A stretch of DNA of 64,000 nt, taken from assembly GCA_009767595.1 (NCBI GenBank), contig VSDK01011491.1, positions 1 through 64,000 on the forward strand, given 5' to 3'. Position numbers and translations under genes: made by a program. Of this stretch, positions 10,965-22,458 are shown piece by piece (position 1 is the stretch's first letter; the number at the start of each line of letters is the position of its first letter). The notes beneath the pieces are model-generated. The model made no database searches. It saw nothing but the letters and a program-made list of their open reading frames with translations, and had not been told where the DNA came from. Origin of the DNA: Symbiodinium kawagutii (Eukaryota > Sar > Dinophyceae > Suessiales > Symbiodiniaceae).

Positions 10965-11792
10965 GTATCAAGCACATCAACAGACCCCTCTGAGGTAGCA
11001 GTGGTAGCTGGTAGCTTAAGCCGCTTGCAGGAAAATCTGGAGCTGAAGAGTTTTCCATTGGATCGACAGATCTGTAGGCCTGGGTTACTGCCGCAGATTA
11101 CGAGTGGGGGGTGACAGCATGGGACCCTGGTTGCCCAAGGAAACATGGTTGGCACTAGCTTGCGGGTCTAAAGAATTTGAACAATCAACGGCTGTCGCAA
11201 GGGCAATGGTTTCAATTTTTGTTGTGCGCCGTTGTAAATGATGGCTGGAATCAACCAGATGGCCCTGAAACTGGATTGTAATCCTACGTCAGGTAGAGAT
11301 TTCCACGGGACTTTACTGGTTTGTTCAGTATCAAAGTAGTATGAAACACAGTAGGCAGATATGAAGATGCCATGCACGTTCACATGTTCAACTTTGGAAT
11401 ATGTACAAATAGCTTGTCTGGCCGCTTTCACGCTAGTAATTCATCATCCCGAAGTCACAGTCGCCATGTCACAAAGATGGAAGTGCTGCAGGGACAGTGG
11501 GTGATGGTTTTCCCACATGGCTCTTTGGTTGACCTTTCAGTGGGTACCAGCGATTCCGGCCATCGACTGAGCCCTGTCAACCATGTTAACCATGCTTTTA
11601 AGAAGGTTTTCCCTGTCAGATAGCTTATGGACGTGGATTAATCTATTGATTATGTTGCTTAATCGATTGATTGAGTTTCTACAACAGGTATAAGAGGATC
11701 ATTGATTATAACTTAGCACACCATCAACCACCCATGGAACAACGATGAAACTCGAAGCACAAATCCACGACATTTCACGACCTCTCGGCCAG

Positions 11793-11878
11793 AATCAAAA
11801 TGACGGCAGAGAAAGAGATCCAGGACTTTCAGCCACCTGCCCGGAGCCGCGTTGACCGAAACGGAACGAAACGCTTCG
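11793..11878 (+). CDS. Candidate exon of the channel gene
   Basis: After CCTCTCGGCCAG, one base then IKMTAEKEIQDFQPPARSRV and on through RNGTKRF, up to a GT donor (TTCG|GTTGG). The phase fits both neighbours (10015-10251 and 12278). The downstream TTCGGTTGG repeats belong to the intron. The opposite strand is also open over this stretch, but its frame lacks consistent splice sites. Confidence 0.45.
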
Positions 11879-12277
11879 GTTGGTTCGGTTGGTTCGGTGG
11901 GTAGCAGGATGCGTTGCCCAGAAAACAGTAGCGGCTCATTTTTCCGTTGCTCCAGAGCCATCCTTGTATTCTTCCTGTTCAACTGGTTGCACGTTTGGTA
12001 AATAGGTTGGATGCTGAAAAAAAGATTGGAAACGATCCCTGGGAAGGAATCACCAGTTGCAGTAGGTGATGGTGGACTTTCCGACTTCGAGGGGTTTCTG
12101 TGGTGGCAATACTGGCCAAGAATGGGTGATGCTTAGATCAAGGTGGATAAGCATTGAAAACCGCTTCAAGAAAGGCTAGATGAATCTGACAGCTGTGGGA
12201 ATTACTGGATCAACCGTGGATCAACCGTGGATGGAGGTCCCCAAACATGTGAAGCTTTGGATGGTCCGATTTCGTAG

Positions 12278-12387
12278 CCGACGTTACCAACCGGTGGAAC
12301 CCATCCAGAAACACTGGATCCCAGGCCCTGTGGGTTGGTCCCATGGACGGCTCCCAGGTTCAGGAGAAGGATTTGTTGAAGCAGATT
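12278..12387 (+). CDS. Candidate exon of the channel gene
   Basis: After GGTCCGATTTCGTAG, two bases complete a codon and the frame reads DVTNRWNPSRNTGSQALWVG, then PMDGSQVQEKDLLKQ before a TAG at 12388. Several internal donors (GC after ATGGACG, GT after TCCCAG) could end it earlier. A second frame (PWMEVPKHVKLWMV and on) is also open, so the frame choice rests on phase agreement with the exon at 11793. Confidence 0.4.
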
Positions 12388-12467
12388 TAGGGCCTAGGGA
12401 ATGCCAACCCACTAAGTTGAGCGCCGCTCACGTAGACTTTTCCTGGGGCTGACCTGGTCATGTTCAG

Positions 12468-12616
12468 AAAGGCGGCACTCTGAGGGGAGCAGGAGCAGTG
12501 TGGCTGTTCTATCGAGAGCAACTCTCCTGCGGGTCCCACTGAAGTTGTTTGCTCGAGTAAACCAACAGGAAGTGGGATCGTTGGATGGTACCCTGACCCA
12601 CAAACAGCTTTCGGGG
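12468..12616 (+). CDS. Candidate exon of the channel gene
   Basis: After GGTCATGTTCAG an open frame reads through SSVAVLSRATLLRVPLKLFA and on to VNQQEVGSLDGTLTHK, ending at a TGA at about 12619. The alternating hydrophobic pattern suits beta strands of an extracellular domain. The opposite strand is open too. Frame and 3' end are uncertain. Confidence 0.35.
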
Positions 12617-12619
12617 ATT

Positions 12620-13508
12620 TGAGTATTTCTATTAATGGTCAACCATTGGGTAGTAGGATGGGATTTTTTCTTCGCAAGAATTTGATTGTCAATGCTGGTC
12701 ATGTTGCAGCCCTGCTTGCGCGAACCATCGTCCACTGGTGACCAGAATGGTTCCCCGCCCTTGAATAGGCTCCAGGCATTGATGGTAAAGCCATGGTAAT
12801 CATGGGATTCGCGAGATAAAACAAGTGGTAACATGCCTCACGTGCTGTTGGGTGGTTAACAGGCTGGTTTAGTATCATGAGTTCGTATTCAGGCAATTCA
12901 TGAATTCACAATTGTTCATTGTTGAAATCATGGTAAGTCCTGGTTGACGATGGTCGTGGCCACAGCTGGGTACTAAATGAGCTGGTTGCGTTTACGATTC
13001 ATGATATTTGCTGGTTAATCATGCTTGGTCAGGACTAGTGAACAGCAGTGGTTGCGGTTCGTGCCTACACATGGGGAATCATGGTGGAGAAGCGGACACT
13101 CAACAAAAAGAAAAAGGTGGAGAACTTGCAGCAATCACCCCCCTCAGCTTCCCTGACCCCGCAGGATCAGATTTTATATTTATTAGTGGTTACATAACCA
13201 AAAGTTGCTGATCAATCGCTGATCAATGAAGATTGATAGACGTTTTTTGTGTGAATTAATGATGCATCATCAACCTCACCAATGATCATGAAGGATGTAT
13301 TGTGGCGCCCACTTCATGCTTCCCGAGGGCTCTCTGCTAGCGATGAACCGTAATGATTTCCTAGTACGGACCATTCGCGGCCTGAGTCCGCAGGTTTTTT
13401 GGGTGAATCTTAGGAGCCATCCAACTTCCACATGGGAACTTGCCTGGGCACAAGGAACAAGTTCCCTAAATGGACTCCGATCATGCAGGTGCCACTGCTA
13501 ATAAGCTG
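12620..13508. other. Intron, no confident feature
   Basis: Mixed unique sequence and TGGTTGA-type words. An open frame at 13295-13500 has a coding-like start (MYCGAHFMLPEGSLL) but runs into a microsatellite and has no splice support. Confidence 0.4.
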
Positions 13509-13640
<132 letters not shown>

Positions 13641-13691
13641 TTGTTTTTGAAGATATGATTTGTGGTAGTGGTGTGGCGCTTGGCGTTGATG

Positions 13692-13995
13692 TTGATGCTG
13701 TTCGGGCATGGCTTCACAGTAGCCCTGTTCCAGAAACTTGAGGTATCGCATTTTGCATGGATTTTGGTAACCGCAGCCGCTTTAACATGATTTCCATAGA
13801 CTGCCGTCTGCCGGCGTGCCTGCCACACAAAATGCAATTTCGTAGGCGATGCACAAAGTACCACGCCTGCCACACATCAGTCGGCATGTTGTTGCTGTTT
13901 CTGCTCACCGAGGGTATGAGATGAGGATGATGAGGATGAATGACAGAGCCGTTTTATATATTCGGTTTGTTCTTTTCGCGTCACGATATTTTTCA
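13692..13995. repeat. Dispersed repeat copy 1 (pairs with 16071-16345)
   Basis: Shares with 16071-16345 an exact 19-bp block (TTGATGCTGTTCGGGCATG). After 100-115 bp both share similar CTGCCAC-AAAATGCAA, CGCCTGCCACA, TTTGCTGTTT, GATGAACGACAGA-like and TTTGTTCTT blocks in the same order. A diverged dispersed repeat of about 300 bp is the simplest reading. No reverse transcriptase or transposase is visible. Confidence 0.55.
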
Positions 13996-15293
13996 TTCCC
14001 TCTATGGCGAACAAATTGCGGGCATCCTTGGGCAAACACGCCAGCGCGCCCATTGACGGGCATAAGGCGGCCCTAGCATTTTGAGACCAAGGTGAGGCGG
14101 CTGTCTTTTCTATCGCGACTTGGGGCCCCGTGTGTCAGCGAACGCTTCCAAATCCATGTCATCGTTGCGGGCGTGGCAATACTGGGCTCCAGCACGCAAC
14201 GCCCGCGAAAGGATTTCATGCAGAACCAAGTCGGCTTTGTTGAATGATGCATGGCCAGAGTTCTCGCAATCAGATACATTCATCGGCTCACATTCTTTTA
14301 CTCCGGTACAAAAATTTGGGGTTACAAAGCAAAATCAAACAGAATGCGCCAGGGAATAATTTGGTCTTTTGTGGGGCCGACTCGTTGCACAATTGTTGAT
14401 GCAAGGGGAAGTGCGATAAATTGAATGCGACGATTGAACATGAACTTGTTTATTGTGGGCTGCATATCAGGTTGACGGGGCATTTCCATGCTGTAGTCAT
14501 GGAAAAGTCTTTTTCCACAGAAGAATCGACAGGGGTGGAGGTTGCTGGCATTGCTGGGTATGTAAATTACTAACTTAACAAATTTCCAGTATGGTCTTTT
14601 GCATGCCAAAGGTGATTGGCATGGATGATATGTTGAGAAATTGGTTCGTTGGTTTCCCTGACCAATAATTAACCCCTTTGGTTCCTTAGCGATGACAATA
14701 CCCGCAGTTGGTTATCGCTGGCTGCTGGCTTTTGCAAAAAAAAACCCGAATAGTTTGGCCGGGGGTCCGCCATTTTCAGCAATGACCTGCCATAGCAATC
14801 AACCCCCAATAGCTTAGCAAAAATATCGCGTGGGTCATGATGAAAAATGCCGTATACCCTTTTGGAATTTAGGTCATAAAAAGCAGGGGTATTTTTTCAA
14901 CAGCTACGTGATCTTTCTTTTTTAATGTTTTGTTTCGACGATCCGATTTGAATTTTCACATGTTTTGTTTGACATCGTCAATACTTGATCCTCTTTGCTG
15001 GATGGAATCTCTAGAAGTGTATCTTAAAACCGTGTCATTACTATCATGCAACATCCACACATGTCGCAATTGGGATATTCACAAGAAGGAAAGGGAATCA
15101 ATTTTTTCCAAAAAATCCACTTGTTCATGCTGATCCTTGGGCCCTCACCTCAGTCGGTAACATATCATCGATTTCGGACCCCAGCACCGAGCCGTGTAGC
15201 GATGGTCATTAACCATGCTGATTCAGTCTAGGGATACGCGCTGCCAACCAGTGGAAACAATCCCACCAAGGGTTGGGACTGGAAATATAAGGG
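13996..15293. other. Unassigned repeat-like region
   Basis: Moderate-GC pieces (14100-14300) with overlapping short open frames on both strands, then A/T-rich unique sequence with an AAAAAAAACCCGAATAG tract. Probably decayed transposon-derived DNA, but no domain is recognisable. Confidence 0.3.
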
Positions 15294-15695
15294 TCAACCA
15301 TCCAAGGTGACTGCAAGAAATTTTCGGTCGCATGTATTGCGCTGTGTATGACATTGTTCAGGGTGAGTCCGTGCATGTATGCATGTCAATAATGGTGGCT
15401 CTGCCAATGGCGGCAGTGGAGAACTGCGGATGTGACACATATATTTTCTTCGGTGCCATTTCGTTTGAACACAGCGACCCAGAGTGTAATTTTTTTGGAT
15501 GCAATTTATTCGTAATACCCACGACCCACTCGTGGCTGTACTAAACAAGGTCAGTGCCGGCCCAAATTTTGAGTTTTTGGTTGTGAAAAACAACATTTTG
15601 GAATGATTGGGTCCCCCGACCGACGCATGGACTTTACGGGGTCTTTTGTGAGAGTTTTTACCGTACTTGTCACCAATAGCTGAATGATGATGCAA
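15294..15695 (-). CDS. Unassigned 133-codon open frame
   Basis: One of the longer non-repetitive open frames on the minus strand. It is Ser/His/Lys-rich with no motif I recognise. The opposite strand also has a 70-codon open frame. It lies between two copies of the dispersed repeat, so a decayed transposon fragment is as likely as a gene. Confidence 0.15.
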   Translation of the reverse strand: MHHHSAIGDKYGKNSHKRPRKVHASVGGPNHSKMLFFTTKNSKFGPALTLFSTATSGSWVLRINCIQKNYTLGRCVQTKWHRRKYMCHIRSSPLPPLAEPPLLTCIHARTHPEQCHTQRNTCDRKFLAVTLDG

Positions 15696-16070
15696 GGTGG
15701 TTAAGATTGATATTGGATATCATTAGTGAGTCCATAATTGAATATTGACTCTGTTTCATGATGGTTGTTGAAAGTTCAAACAAATGATGCTTCATGGTCA
15801 ATCACAGTCACGACTGATGAGTGCTGATGGCTTCCCCAATGGATAGGAATGGTCAACTAGTGTTGCTCGACAATTGTCATGGTCAGCATTCATGCTTGAG
15901 TGGCGAGTAATTTTGCTGGGAAATTTTTGATCAAGAGCCATTAGTGGGTTAAAGTATCGCGTGAAAATGGTTGTTTGATGGTTACAAAGCAATAAAGATA
16001 GCAACCAAGTAAGGGGAATTGGTGTTGTTGGTTGTTTTGGTGCTTAAATCGTTGGTGTTGCTTGTTGATA
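15696..16070. other. Intron-like unique sequence
   Basis: G/T-rich words (GATGGTTGTTGAAAG) and unique sequence. Nothing called. Confidence 0.4.
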
Positions 16071-16345
16071 TTGATGCTGTTCGGGCATGTTGGTGCGGCG
16101 CGCGTGGACAACTTGGTATTGGTTGTCGGAAACTCTTTTTGCCTCTTGCAGTTTTCCACATGGACCGAACAGGGCTTAATATTTTGCGCCTGCCACGAAA
16201 AATGCAAATAAAAGGTGTAGCTCCAAAATGCTGCGCCTGCCACATTTCTTGGCACGTTTTTGCTGTTTGGGTCTGCGAAGGGGAGAGGCGATGATGAACG
16301 ACAGAAACTGTTGTTACTTGATGTTTGTTCTTACAGCTCTTGCGA
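16071..16345. repeat. Dispersed repeat copy 2
   Basis: Partner of 13692-13995, in the same orientation, sharing the 19-bp block at its left end and several later blocks. Also preceded by TTGTTGG-rich sequence. Confidence 0.55.
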
Positions 16346-17368
16346 CAACAGTCAGACTTGTTTTGGGCACGGTGAGTATTCTTAGGTCCCTAAAGAAGCC
16401 GGCCAGCTCAACCGGGCTCAACCATTGGCACGCCCCAAGCGGATTTGTACTTTACAGCTATCGTGGGGCTCACATCGTAGAAATGTAGGGCGCAGTGGGC
16501 TGTCATTTCAAGGGCAATACCAGCAACAAGGTACCGAACTACGGGAAAATTGGTTTTGGATGGTTCCACCGGGCGCTTTGTGTGGTGGCACATGAAAGGG
16601 CAGGGTGGACCTATTTCAGCGCGCCGCAGGGCCATGCTCGGAGGCTTCAGAAACACGTCGCCTTAGTTGAACTGTCAGTTGTCGGAACCATAGAATGATG
16701 TTTTGTTGACCTGTAGCATTTGGGGTTGTTTATCAATGGCAGCGCGTGAAGTTGCATTCGTTGAGGGAAAAACATGCTTTCTTTGGCCGCAACATTTTTT
16801 GATACATTGCGCTTTGCAATGCGGAATCATGATTAGAGAAATCAATTTCCATTTTTTTGACGAAACTCGGCGGACTGGAAATTGTTGTTCCCACGGTGTG
16901 GCCATGTGCCACATGATTCTTTCCGAAAAAACAACTCTTATTGATTCTTGCGGAAACAATCCATGCAGTTGTTTGTTTTTCCAAATATCATTGTTTTAAC
17001 TATATTCGTGATATTTGCAGCCCCAAGCTTGACTGGAAATGTTCAAAAATTGGTTGGGGGATGTTTTCATGAGGATGTGTTGATCACTAACCATGATCAC
17101 AAAGATCTTGACCTTTCATTAACCACTATTCGGATCGCCATGGTCATCAACCACCATGAACTTTTGTTCACAGACCTTAAACCATTTAAGTTGCCATCAA
17201 GTAACAAATCTTTAAGTGATGGTAAGGTCAATGTCAAAAAACCATTGGTGGTGGGACCGTTTTTGGTTGAACGATTTGTCGAGGTTGCACTGGTCTTGTT
17301 ACCTTAGACCATCCCTGGCTTGGTCGCTGAGGTTCGTGATTATGGAAGGCGCCAAGAAGATCCCGCAG
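16346..17368. other. Intron ending in A/C-rich half
   Basis: Moderate-GC repeat-like sequence to about 16700, unique sequence, then ACTAACCATGATCAC and CATCAACCACCATG words at 17080-17160 leading to the exon at 17369. Confidence 0.45.
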
Positions 17369-19179
17369 GTTTGCGAAGAGTGGCGTGTGGAGGAGACGAC
17401 GGCGGCGTGGCAATGGTTGTCGTTGTTGTCGATGTTGCTGATGATGGTTGATCATGCCGCCATTATTATTGTTATTACTACTATTGTTGTTATTCTTCTT
17501 CTTTTTCTTGTTGTTGTTGTTGTTGTTGTTCCTTGTTGATGCTTGTTGATGTTTGTTGAATGTCTGTTCGTTCATTGGTGATTATTGTTCGTTGTTTATT
17601 GTTCATGTCGTGTTGCTCGTTGGTGATTGTCGGAACTGGCTTCGCTGAGGTTGGGTCTCTGTGACACCTTGCCACGTGACACCACCAATGATTCGCCATT
17701 AATAATACCATCAATGCTTGATAAACTACCATTCAGACCATTCATTAACAATATTCATTGTCAATGCTTAGTACTACCGCTAGTGGTGATGAATACATAG
17801 GTTTTTTTGATTACAAGAATGCTTGGTTTTTGATGCTGCTCCAAACTATTGCCCACAGTTGGAATGTTTACGCTGGCGTTGCGCAATTTGACGTCGTGGA
17901 TCTAACAAACCATCGCTCAACGCAAAAGTGAGAGAGAGAGAGAGAAAGTGTGCGTGTGTTCGCAAATTAGCAGAAACATGCCAGAAAAGATCACATCAAA
18001 TCTGAAACTCGCATATGAAAATCATCATGTTGAGCTAGGTACGCGTCCAGCATTCACTGGTGTTCTCAACGGCTCCAAACGTTGTCGTAGGACAAGATGC
18101 AAAGCTTGTGCACTTCCTATGTTCGCTACGCGGATCACAAGTGCCCCTTTGGAACCCAGCGGTCCCTGGTGAAGACGGTGCTGCACCTTCAGCGGAAAGG
18201 TGTCTTGGGGTCAACAATGCCTTTGCCCGCCTGTTGGTCGCTCATATGAGAATTTGTGCATGGATATTCGCAAAACTCTGGTGCATGTTCAGATAAAAGA
18301 CCTTAAGCTCTATCAGTATCAGCTATGTAATTAGTATTACAACTAAGCACAATGTTGACAATTATTCTTGTCAATTAACCAGTATATTGACCATTGACCA
18401 TTCAGTCACCCCAGCCAGTTGGGGTTCCATGCTGGTGGTTGTTAGCTGTCTTGCACAAGGATTCCAAACAACTTATCATTATTGTTGATTGACCATGATC
18501 GCTAATCAACCATCAATCAACGATACGTTGCTCCATATTTTTTCACACGCCAACTTTGCCTTGACTACCATTAACCACTACGAAATATTCTGAACCATTG
18601 TCATAATAACTGCTAAGCGAATAATGGTGCATAGTGATTAGATTAGCCGGAAAGAAAGTTACCGTAGCATTTCATCACAGAAATCTGTTCCCATCCACAG
18701 TTGACCACTTCCACGACTTGTTCCAGGAAGTACCTCCAACAGATCATCCAGTTTTTTCAACCATTAGTGGACCATTAGCAATAAACCAACCATAGCTGAC
18801 AAAACGGGGGTTCCCAAGGTGTTCCCAAGTCACTACTGTGCCACCAGGTAGTTTCTAAACCATTAGTAATCAACCAACCATAGCTGACTTGGTTCCCAAG
18901 TCACTGGCTCGAAATCAGCAGGTGACTACTACTTCCACAACGTGCTGATGAACATCTTCCTGGTGAACATGATGGCCTTGTCTGCCTTCGCTGTGCCGTT
19001 GCCGGACGTGGGCGACCGACTGAGCTTGCTGAGCACCACACTGGTGGCCGTCACGGCGTATCAGACGGTGATCAACGAGAACATTCCGCAGCTTGATGGT
19101 GATGTGGTTGTGAAGGACGATGGATGATGTGGCTGGTTGATGTTGATACTATGGGTGGTTGATGATGATGATGATGATG

Positions 19180-19233
<54 letters not shown>

Positions 19234-19318
19234 CTGCTGATGATGACGATGATGATGCTGCTGCTGATGATGATGATGATGATGCTGCTGATGATGACGA
19301 TGATGATGATGCTGCTGC

Positions 19319-19383
<65 letters not shown>

Positions 19384-19572
19384 ATGATGATGCTGATGCT
19401 GATGCTGCTGCTGCTGATGATGATGATGATGCTGCTGCTGATGATGATGATGATGATGATGCTGCTGCTGATGATGATGCTGCTGCTGCTGATGCTGCTG
19501 ATGATGATGATGATGATGATGATGCTGATGCTGATGCTGCTGATGATGATGCTGATGCTGATGCTGCTGATG

Positions 19573-19604
<32 letters not shown>

Positions 19605-19648
19605 GATGATGCTGCTGATGATGATGATGATGCTGCTGATGATGATGG

Positions 19649-19683
<35 letters not shown>

Positions 19684-19835
19684 CTGATGCTGCTGCTGCT
19701 GATGATGATGACGATGATGATGCTGATGCTGCTGCTGATGATGATGATGATGATGATGATGCTGCTGCTGATGATGATGATGATGCTGCTGCTGATGATG
19801 ATGCTGCTGCTGCTGGTGATGGTGGAGATGGTGGC

Positions 19836-19867
<32 letters not shown>

Positions 19868-22290
19868 TGGTTGATGCATGGTGCGAGTGATATGGTCACT
19901 TGATGGCTTGAGAACTCATCAAGTGCCTGGCAATGGCGCCTTCGCGAATCTCTCCCAGGGCCTTGTGGAAGGCCCCCCTCGTCACCCAGGCGAAAGGTGT
20001 ACCTCACAGCCTGCGATAAGTACATCATCTTCGCGGTGATCTACCAGGCAGATCCCCCGGCCTCGGGGTGGCAGGGCCGATGGGGGCGCCGGACGTGGTG
20101 CTTGGAGGTTTTGGGATGATGTTTGGATCGCCATCTTTCAGTTGTATCATTGATGGTTGGACAGTTGAACATGCTTGAAACAGTTGTATCATAGTTGTAC
20201 TGGTCGTTCAATACTGGTTGTCATTGATACTTTTGATATCCTTGGATGTTTGTACCAGTTGTACCATGAAATTGGGGTGAATGCGAACATCCTACGAAAC
20301 GGACAACTCTGAAGTGTGAACCTCCATCTCTGTCCGACCCTGGACACTCAAATCCCATGTGAGGCATGATCACCAGTTTGTAAAACTTCGATGTGGCCAA
20401 TTGCTATGAATCCCTCTTGGATGTTAGATGAGCAGATATAGCAATTCTTTACCAGGACTGTTGTTGTTGTTGTTGCGGTTGTTTGTCGGTTGTATGCTGT
20501 CGTCATTCTTGCTGCTGTTGTTGTCTTTTGTTGAACCATTATAAAAGTTTGAACCAACCCGAGTAACCAGGAGTAACCAGTCTTATTAGATAACTTCACT
20601 ATCCTATGTGTCCATTATCCGCTGTTTGTTGTTTGTTTCATTATCCTATTGGTCCACTGGATAGCTCAACTATCCTGTTGGTCAATTAACCATTAGTATG
20701 GACGCTAATCAACCAGAGTTCTTAGATAATATCACTATCCTACTAGTCAATTTAACCACTAGTAACCCAATCAACTATTAGTGTCCACCCCAATCTGCTG
20801 TCTGGCTGCAGGTGTTGATTGGCCTCGAGACGGTGGTGGCCAGCCTGTTGCTACACGCGTTGAAGTGGGAACTTTCCGAACCTGAGGAGACGGTTGGAGG
20901 GTTGATGATGACTAGGAATGGCTGATCAATAGTGACTTGCTGGTTGACGAATGGTTGCTTTATAGCTGGTTAGTTCATAAATGGTAAATAAGCTGGTTAA
21001 TTATTGGTTAATGGATGGTTAACTAGCTGGATAATCGATGGTTAATTATTGGGTGAATGGTTAATAAACTGGTTCACCACCATTCATGATTGTGAAGCGT
21101 TGATGGTCAATATTTGATGGTTGGCAATGGTGGCTACTAAGCTGGTTGGCACTGGGCCAATACACGTTCTGTTTCAGGGTGTACAACACACGACAGCTGG
21201 CTGTCTCGCACACCTCACAGTGCCGTTGTCACTGGCATCCTCAAGGCATGAAGAAATTTATTCCAGCAAACTTTGTCGGCATTCTTACGTGTTCAGCTAT
21301 CACCTTTCCGCTTTTGGTCGGTTGGTGTGCTTGATCCTCCATGTCCAACTTGGCGATTTCGTGTCTATGCAAAGCGCTATTGTGCGAAGCAAATCATATC
21401 TGCTCCACATTTAGTCTGTGCATGTCTTGTGGCAGACATAGCTTGGCTTTGCTCCTCTTAGAAAGTTGTGAACTGCTGGACATGCTAGTTGAGCATCGCA
21501 GCCTTGGTTACTGCTTGCCGCAAGGCAGATCATGAATCAGCAGTGTAGATATATGTAGAACCCGAGAAGTATACAGGTGATTGAAAATCAAATCACTCAA
21601 CATAATTTCGAAGATTTACCAATCAATCAAATCAATCAATTCAATCAAATCAATCAATTCAATCAATTCAGTCAATTCAATCAAATTAAATCAAATCAAA
21701 TCAAATCCAATCCAATCGAATCAATCAATCAATCACACATGCATGCGATATTCCCAAGATACACAAGATCTGTAGACCAACAGACCGACAGCTGGTGTTG
21801 ACCCAGGAGTCGGAGATGCTGGAAGAGTGGGTCACCTGGAAGAATCACTGCATCCAGCGGCCTCCGACGGCGATACTTCTTCAAGATAGATCAGCAATAA
21901 ACCAGCAACTTAGATGGTTCAATCACCAGCCATTTGGATGGTGAGAACCAGCCTTGTACCAGCATATCAAACAGCGAACTAGCCAGCAAACTAAGCAGAG
22001 GAATGCTCATACTCGCTCCATCGACTAGCAAATGGTCACAGTTCTTCACCGAGTTAAGCGCCTGGGTTTGCCCAGCCCACCAGCTAGGGTGGCACTCCCC
22101 AGCCCCAACACCACTGGAGTTCTTCACTTCACCGAGTTTAGAGCTAGGGTGGCACTCCCCAGCCCCAGGCCCTTCCCAGCCCCAGCCCTGCGCCGAGTTT
22201 ACCTTCTGCGATTGGCTCATCGGTGGCTGCTTCGTGGCCGGTTGGGTGCTCTTACACCTGGCTATGATCTTCCTGAGCCCTGAAAGGCTG
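17369..22290 (+). CDS. Pentameric (Cys-loop type) ligand-gated ion channel, membrane part
   Basis: Seven phase-consistent exons: 17369-17401, 18091-18199, 18922-19090, 19990-20047, 20812-20892, 21807-21884 and about 22186-22290. Exon 2 ends in VKTVLHLQRK and joins GDYYFHNVLMNIFLVNMM, the last beta strand running into membrane helix 1 (family pattern RR-x-x-x-YY-x-x-N). Exon 3 continues through VPLPDVGDRLSLLSTTLVAV (helix 2, pore) to NIPQ. Exon 4 (RKVYLTACDKYIIFAVIYQ) and exon 5 (VLIGLETVVASLLL) form helix 3. Exon 6 is an acidic cytoplasmic loop, and exon 7 has helix 4 (CDWLIGGCFVAGWVLLHL). Donors are GC, GT, GC, GC, GT, GA, GC, and all acceptors are AG. The product would be a plasma-membrane channel; ligand and ion choice cannot be read. 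The extracellular exons are less certain (candidates at 3902-12616). Any tail after 22290 is not found. Confidence 0.8.
17462..17532. repeat. (ATT/CTT/GTT)n microsatellite
   Basis: Imperfect pyrimidine/G-rich trinucleotide run inside the intron after the exon at 17369. Confidence 0.8.
17533..18090. other. Intron of the channel gene
   Basis: TTGTTGATG-type words first, then ACCATCAATGC and CATTAACAATATTC words, a short (GAGA)n at 17932-17946, and the acceptor GTTGTCGTAG. Confidence 0.6.
19091..19989. repeat. Intron with about 715-bp (GAT)n/(GCT)n compound microsatellite
   Basis: The intron starts with a GC donor (GCA|GCTTGATGG). From about 19156 to 19868 it is almost pure GAT and GCT trinucleotides, in blocks of 3-11 GAT separated by 1-4 GCT, with rare GAC and GGT. 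Open frames of over 200 codons in both directions (Asp/Ala, Met/Leu, Ser/Ala, His/Gln) follow from the absence of stops in these triplets and are not genes. It begins about 65 bp after the donor. Confidence 0.95.
20048..20811. other. Intron of the channel gene
   Basis: GC donor (CAG|GCAGAT). The 5' part is G/T-rich (GATGGTTGGACAGTTG). The 3' part (20660-20790) is rich in AACCATTAGT and CAACTATTAG. Acceptor TCTGGCTGCAG. Confidence 0.65.
20893..21806. other. Intron of the channel gene with (AATCA)n
   Basis: GT donor (ACG|GTTGGAG). G/T-rich words (TGGTTAATGGATGG) run to about 21125, unique sequence follows, and an AATCAATTC/AATCAAATC array runs from about 21580 to 21735. Acceptor GGTGTTGACCCAG. 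A textbook case of the polarity switch described in the findings. Confidence 0.65.
21885..22185. repeat. Intron with local duplication
   Basis: GA donor (CAA|GATAGATC). The block AGCTAGGGTGGCACTCCCCA occurs twice (about 22083 and 22143), each preceded by a similar TTCACCGAGTT block, giving a diverged tandem duplication of roughly 60 bp just before helix 4. Confidence 0.6.
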
Positions 22291-22354
22291 GCAGGTTCCA
22301 GTTGGAAGGCGGGGACGATCTGCAAAGGATGGAGGGTCAACCAATGGCTGGGTG

Positions 22355-22458
22355 AGGATTGGTGAACTAGTGGTGAACTAAGGTTGACAACTAAGGTTGA
22401 CTGGTGGTGAACTAAGGTTAACTGGTGGTGAACTAATGGTGAACTGGTGGTGAAGTAA
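22355..22458. repeat. GGTGAACTAAGGTTGACT-type short tandem repeats
   Basis: Degenerate GTGGTGAACTAAGGTTGAC units leading into the regular 43-bp array. Confidence 0.7.

Noticed and set aside
19061..20028. Long open frames (up to 318 codons) of His/Gln, Ser/Ala, Asp/Ala, Met/Leu
   Set aside because: They are translations of the GAT/GCT microsatellite inside a channel-gene intron; stop-free only because those triplets contain no stop in these frames.
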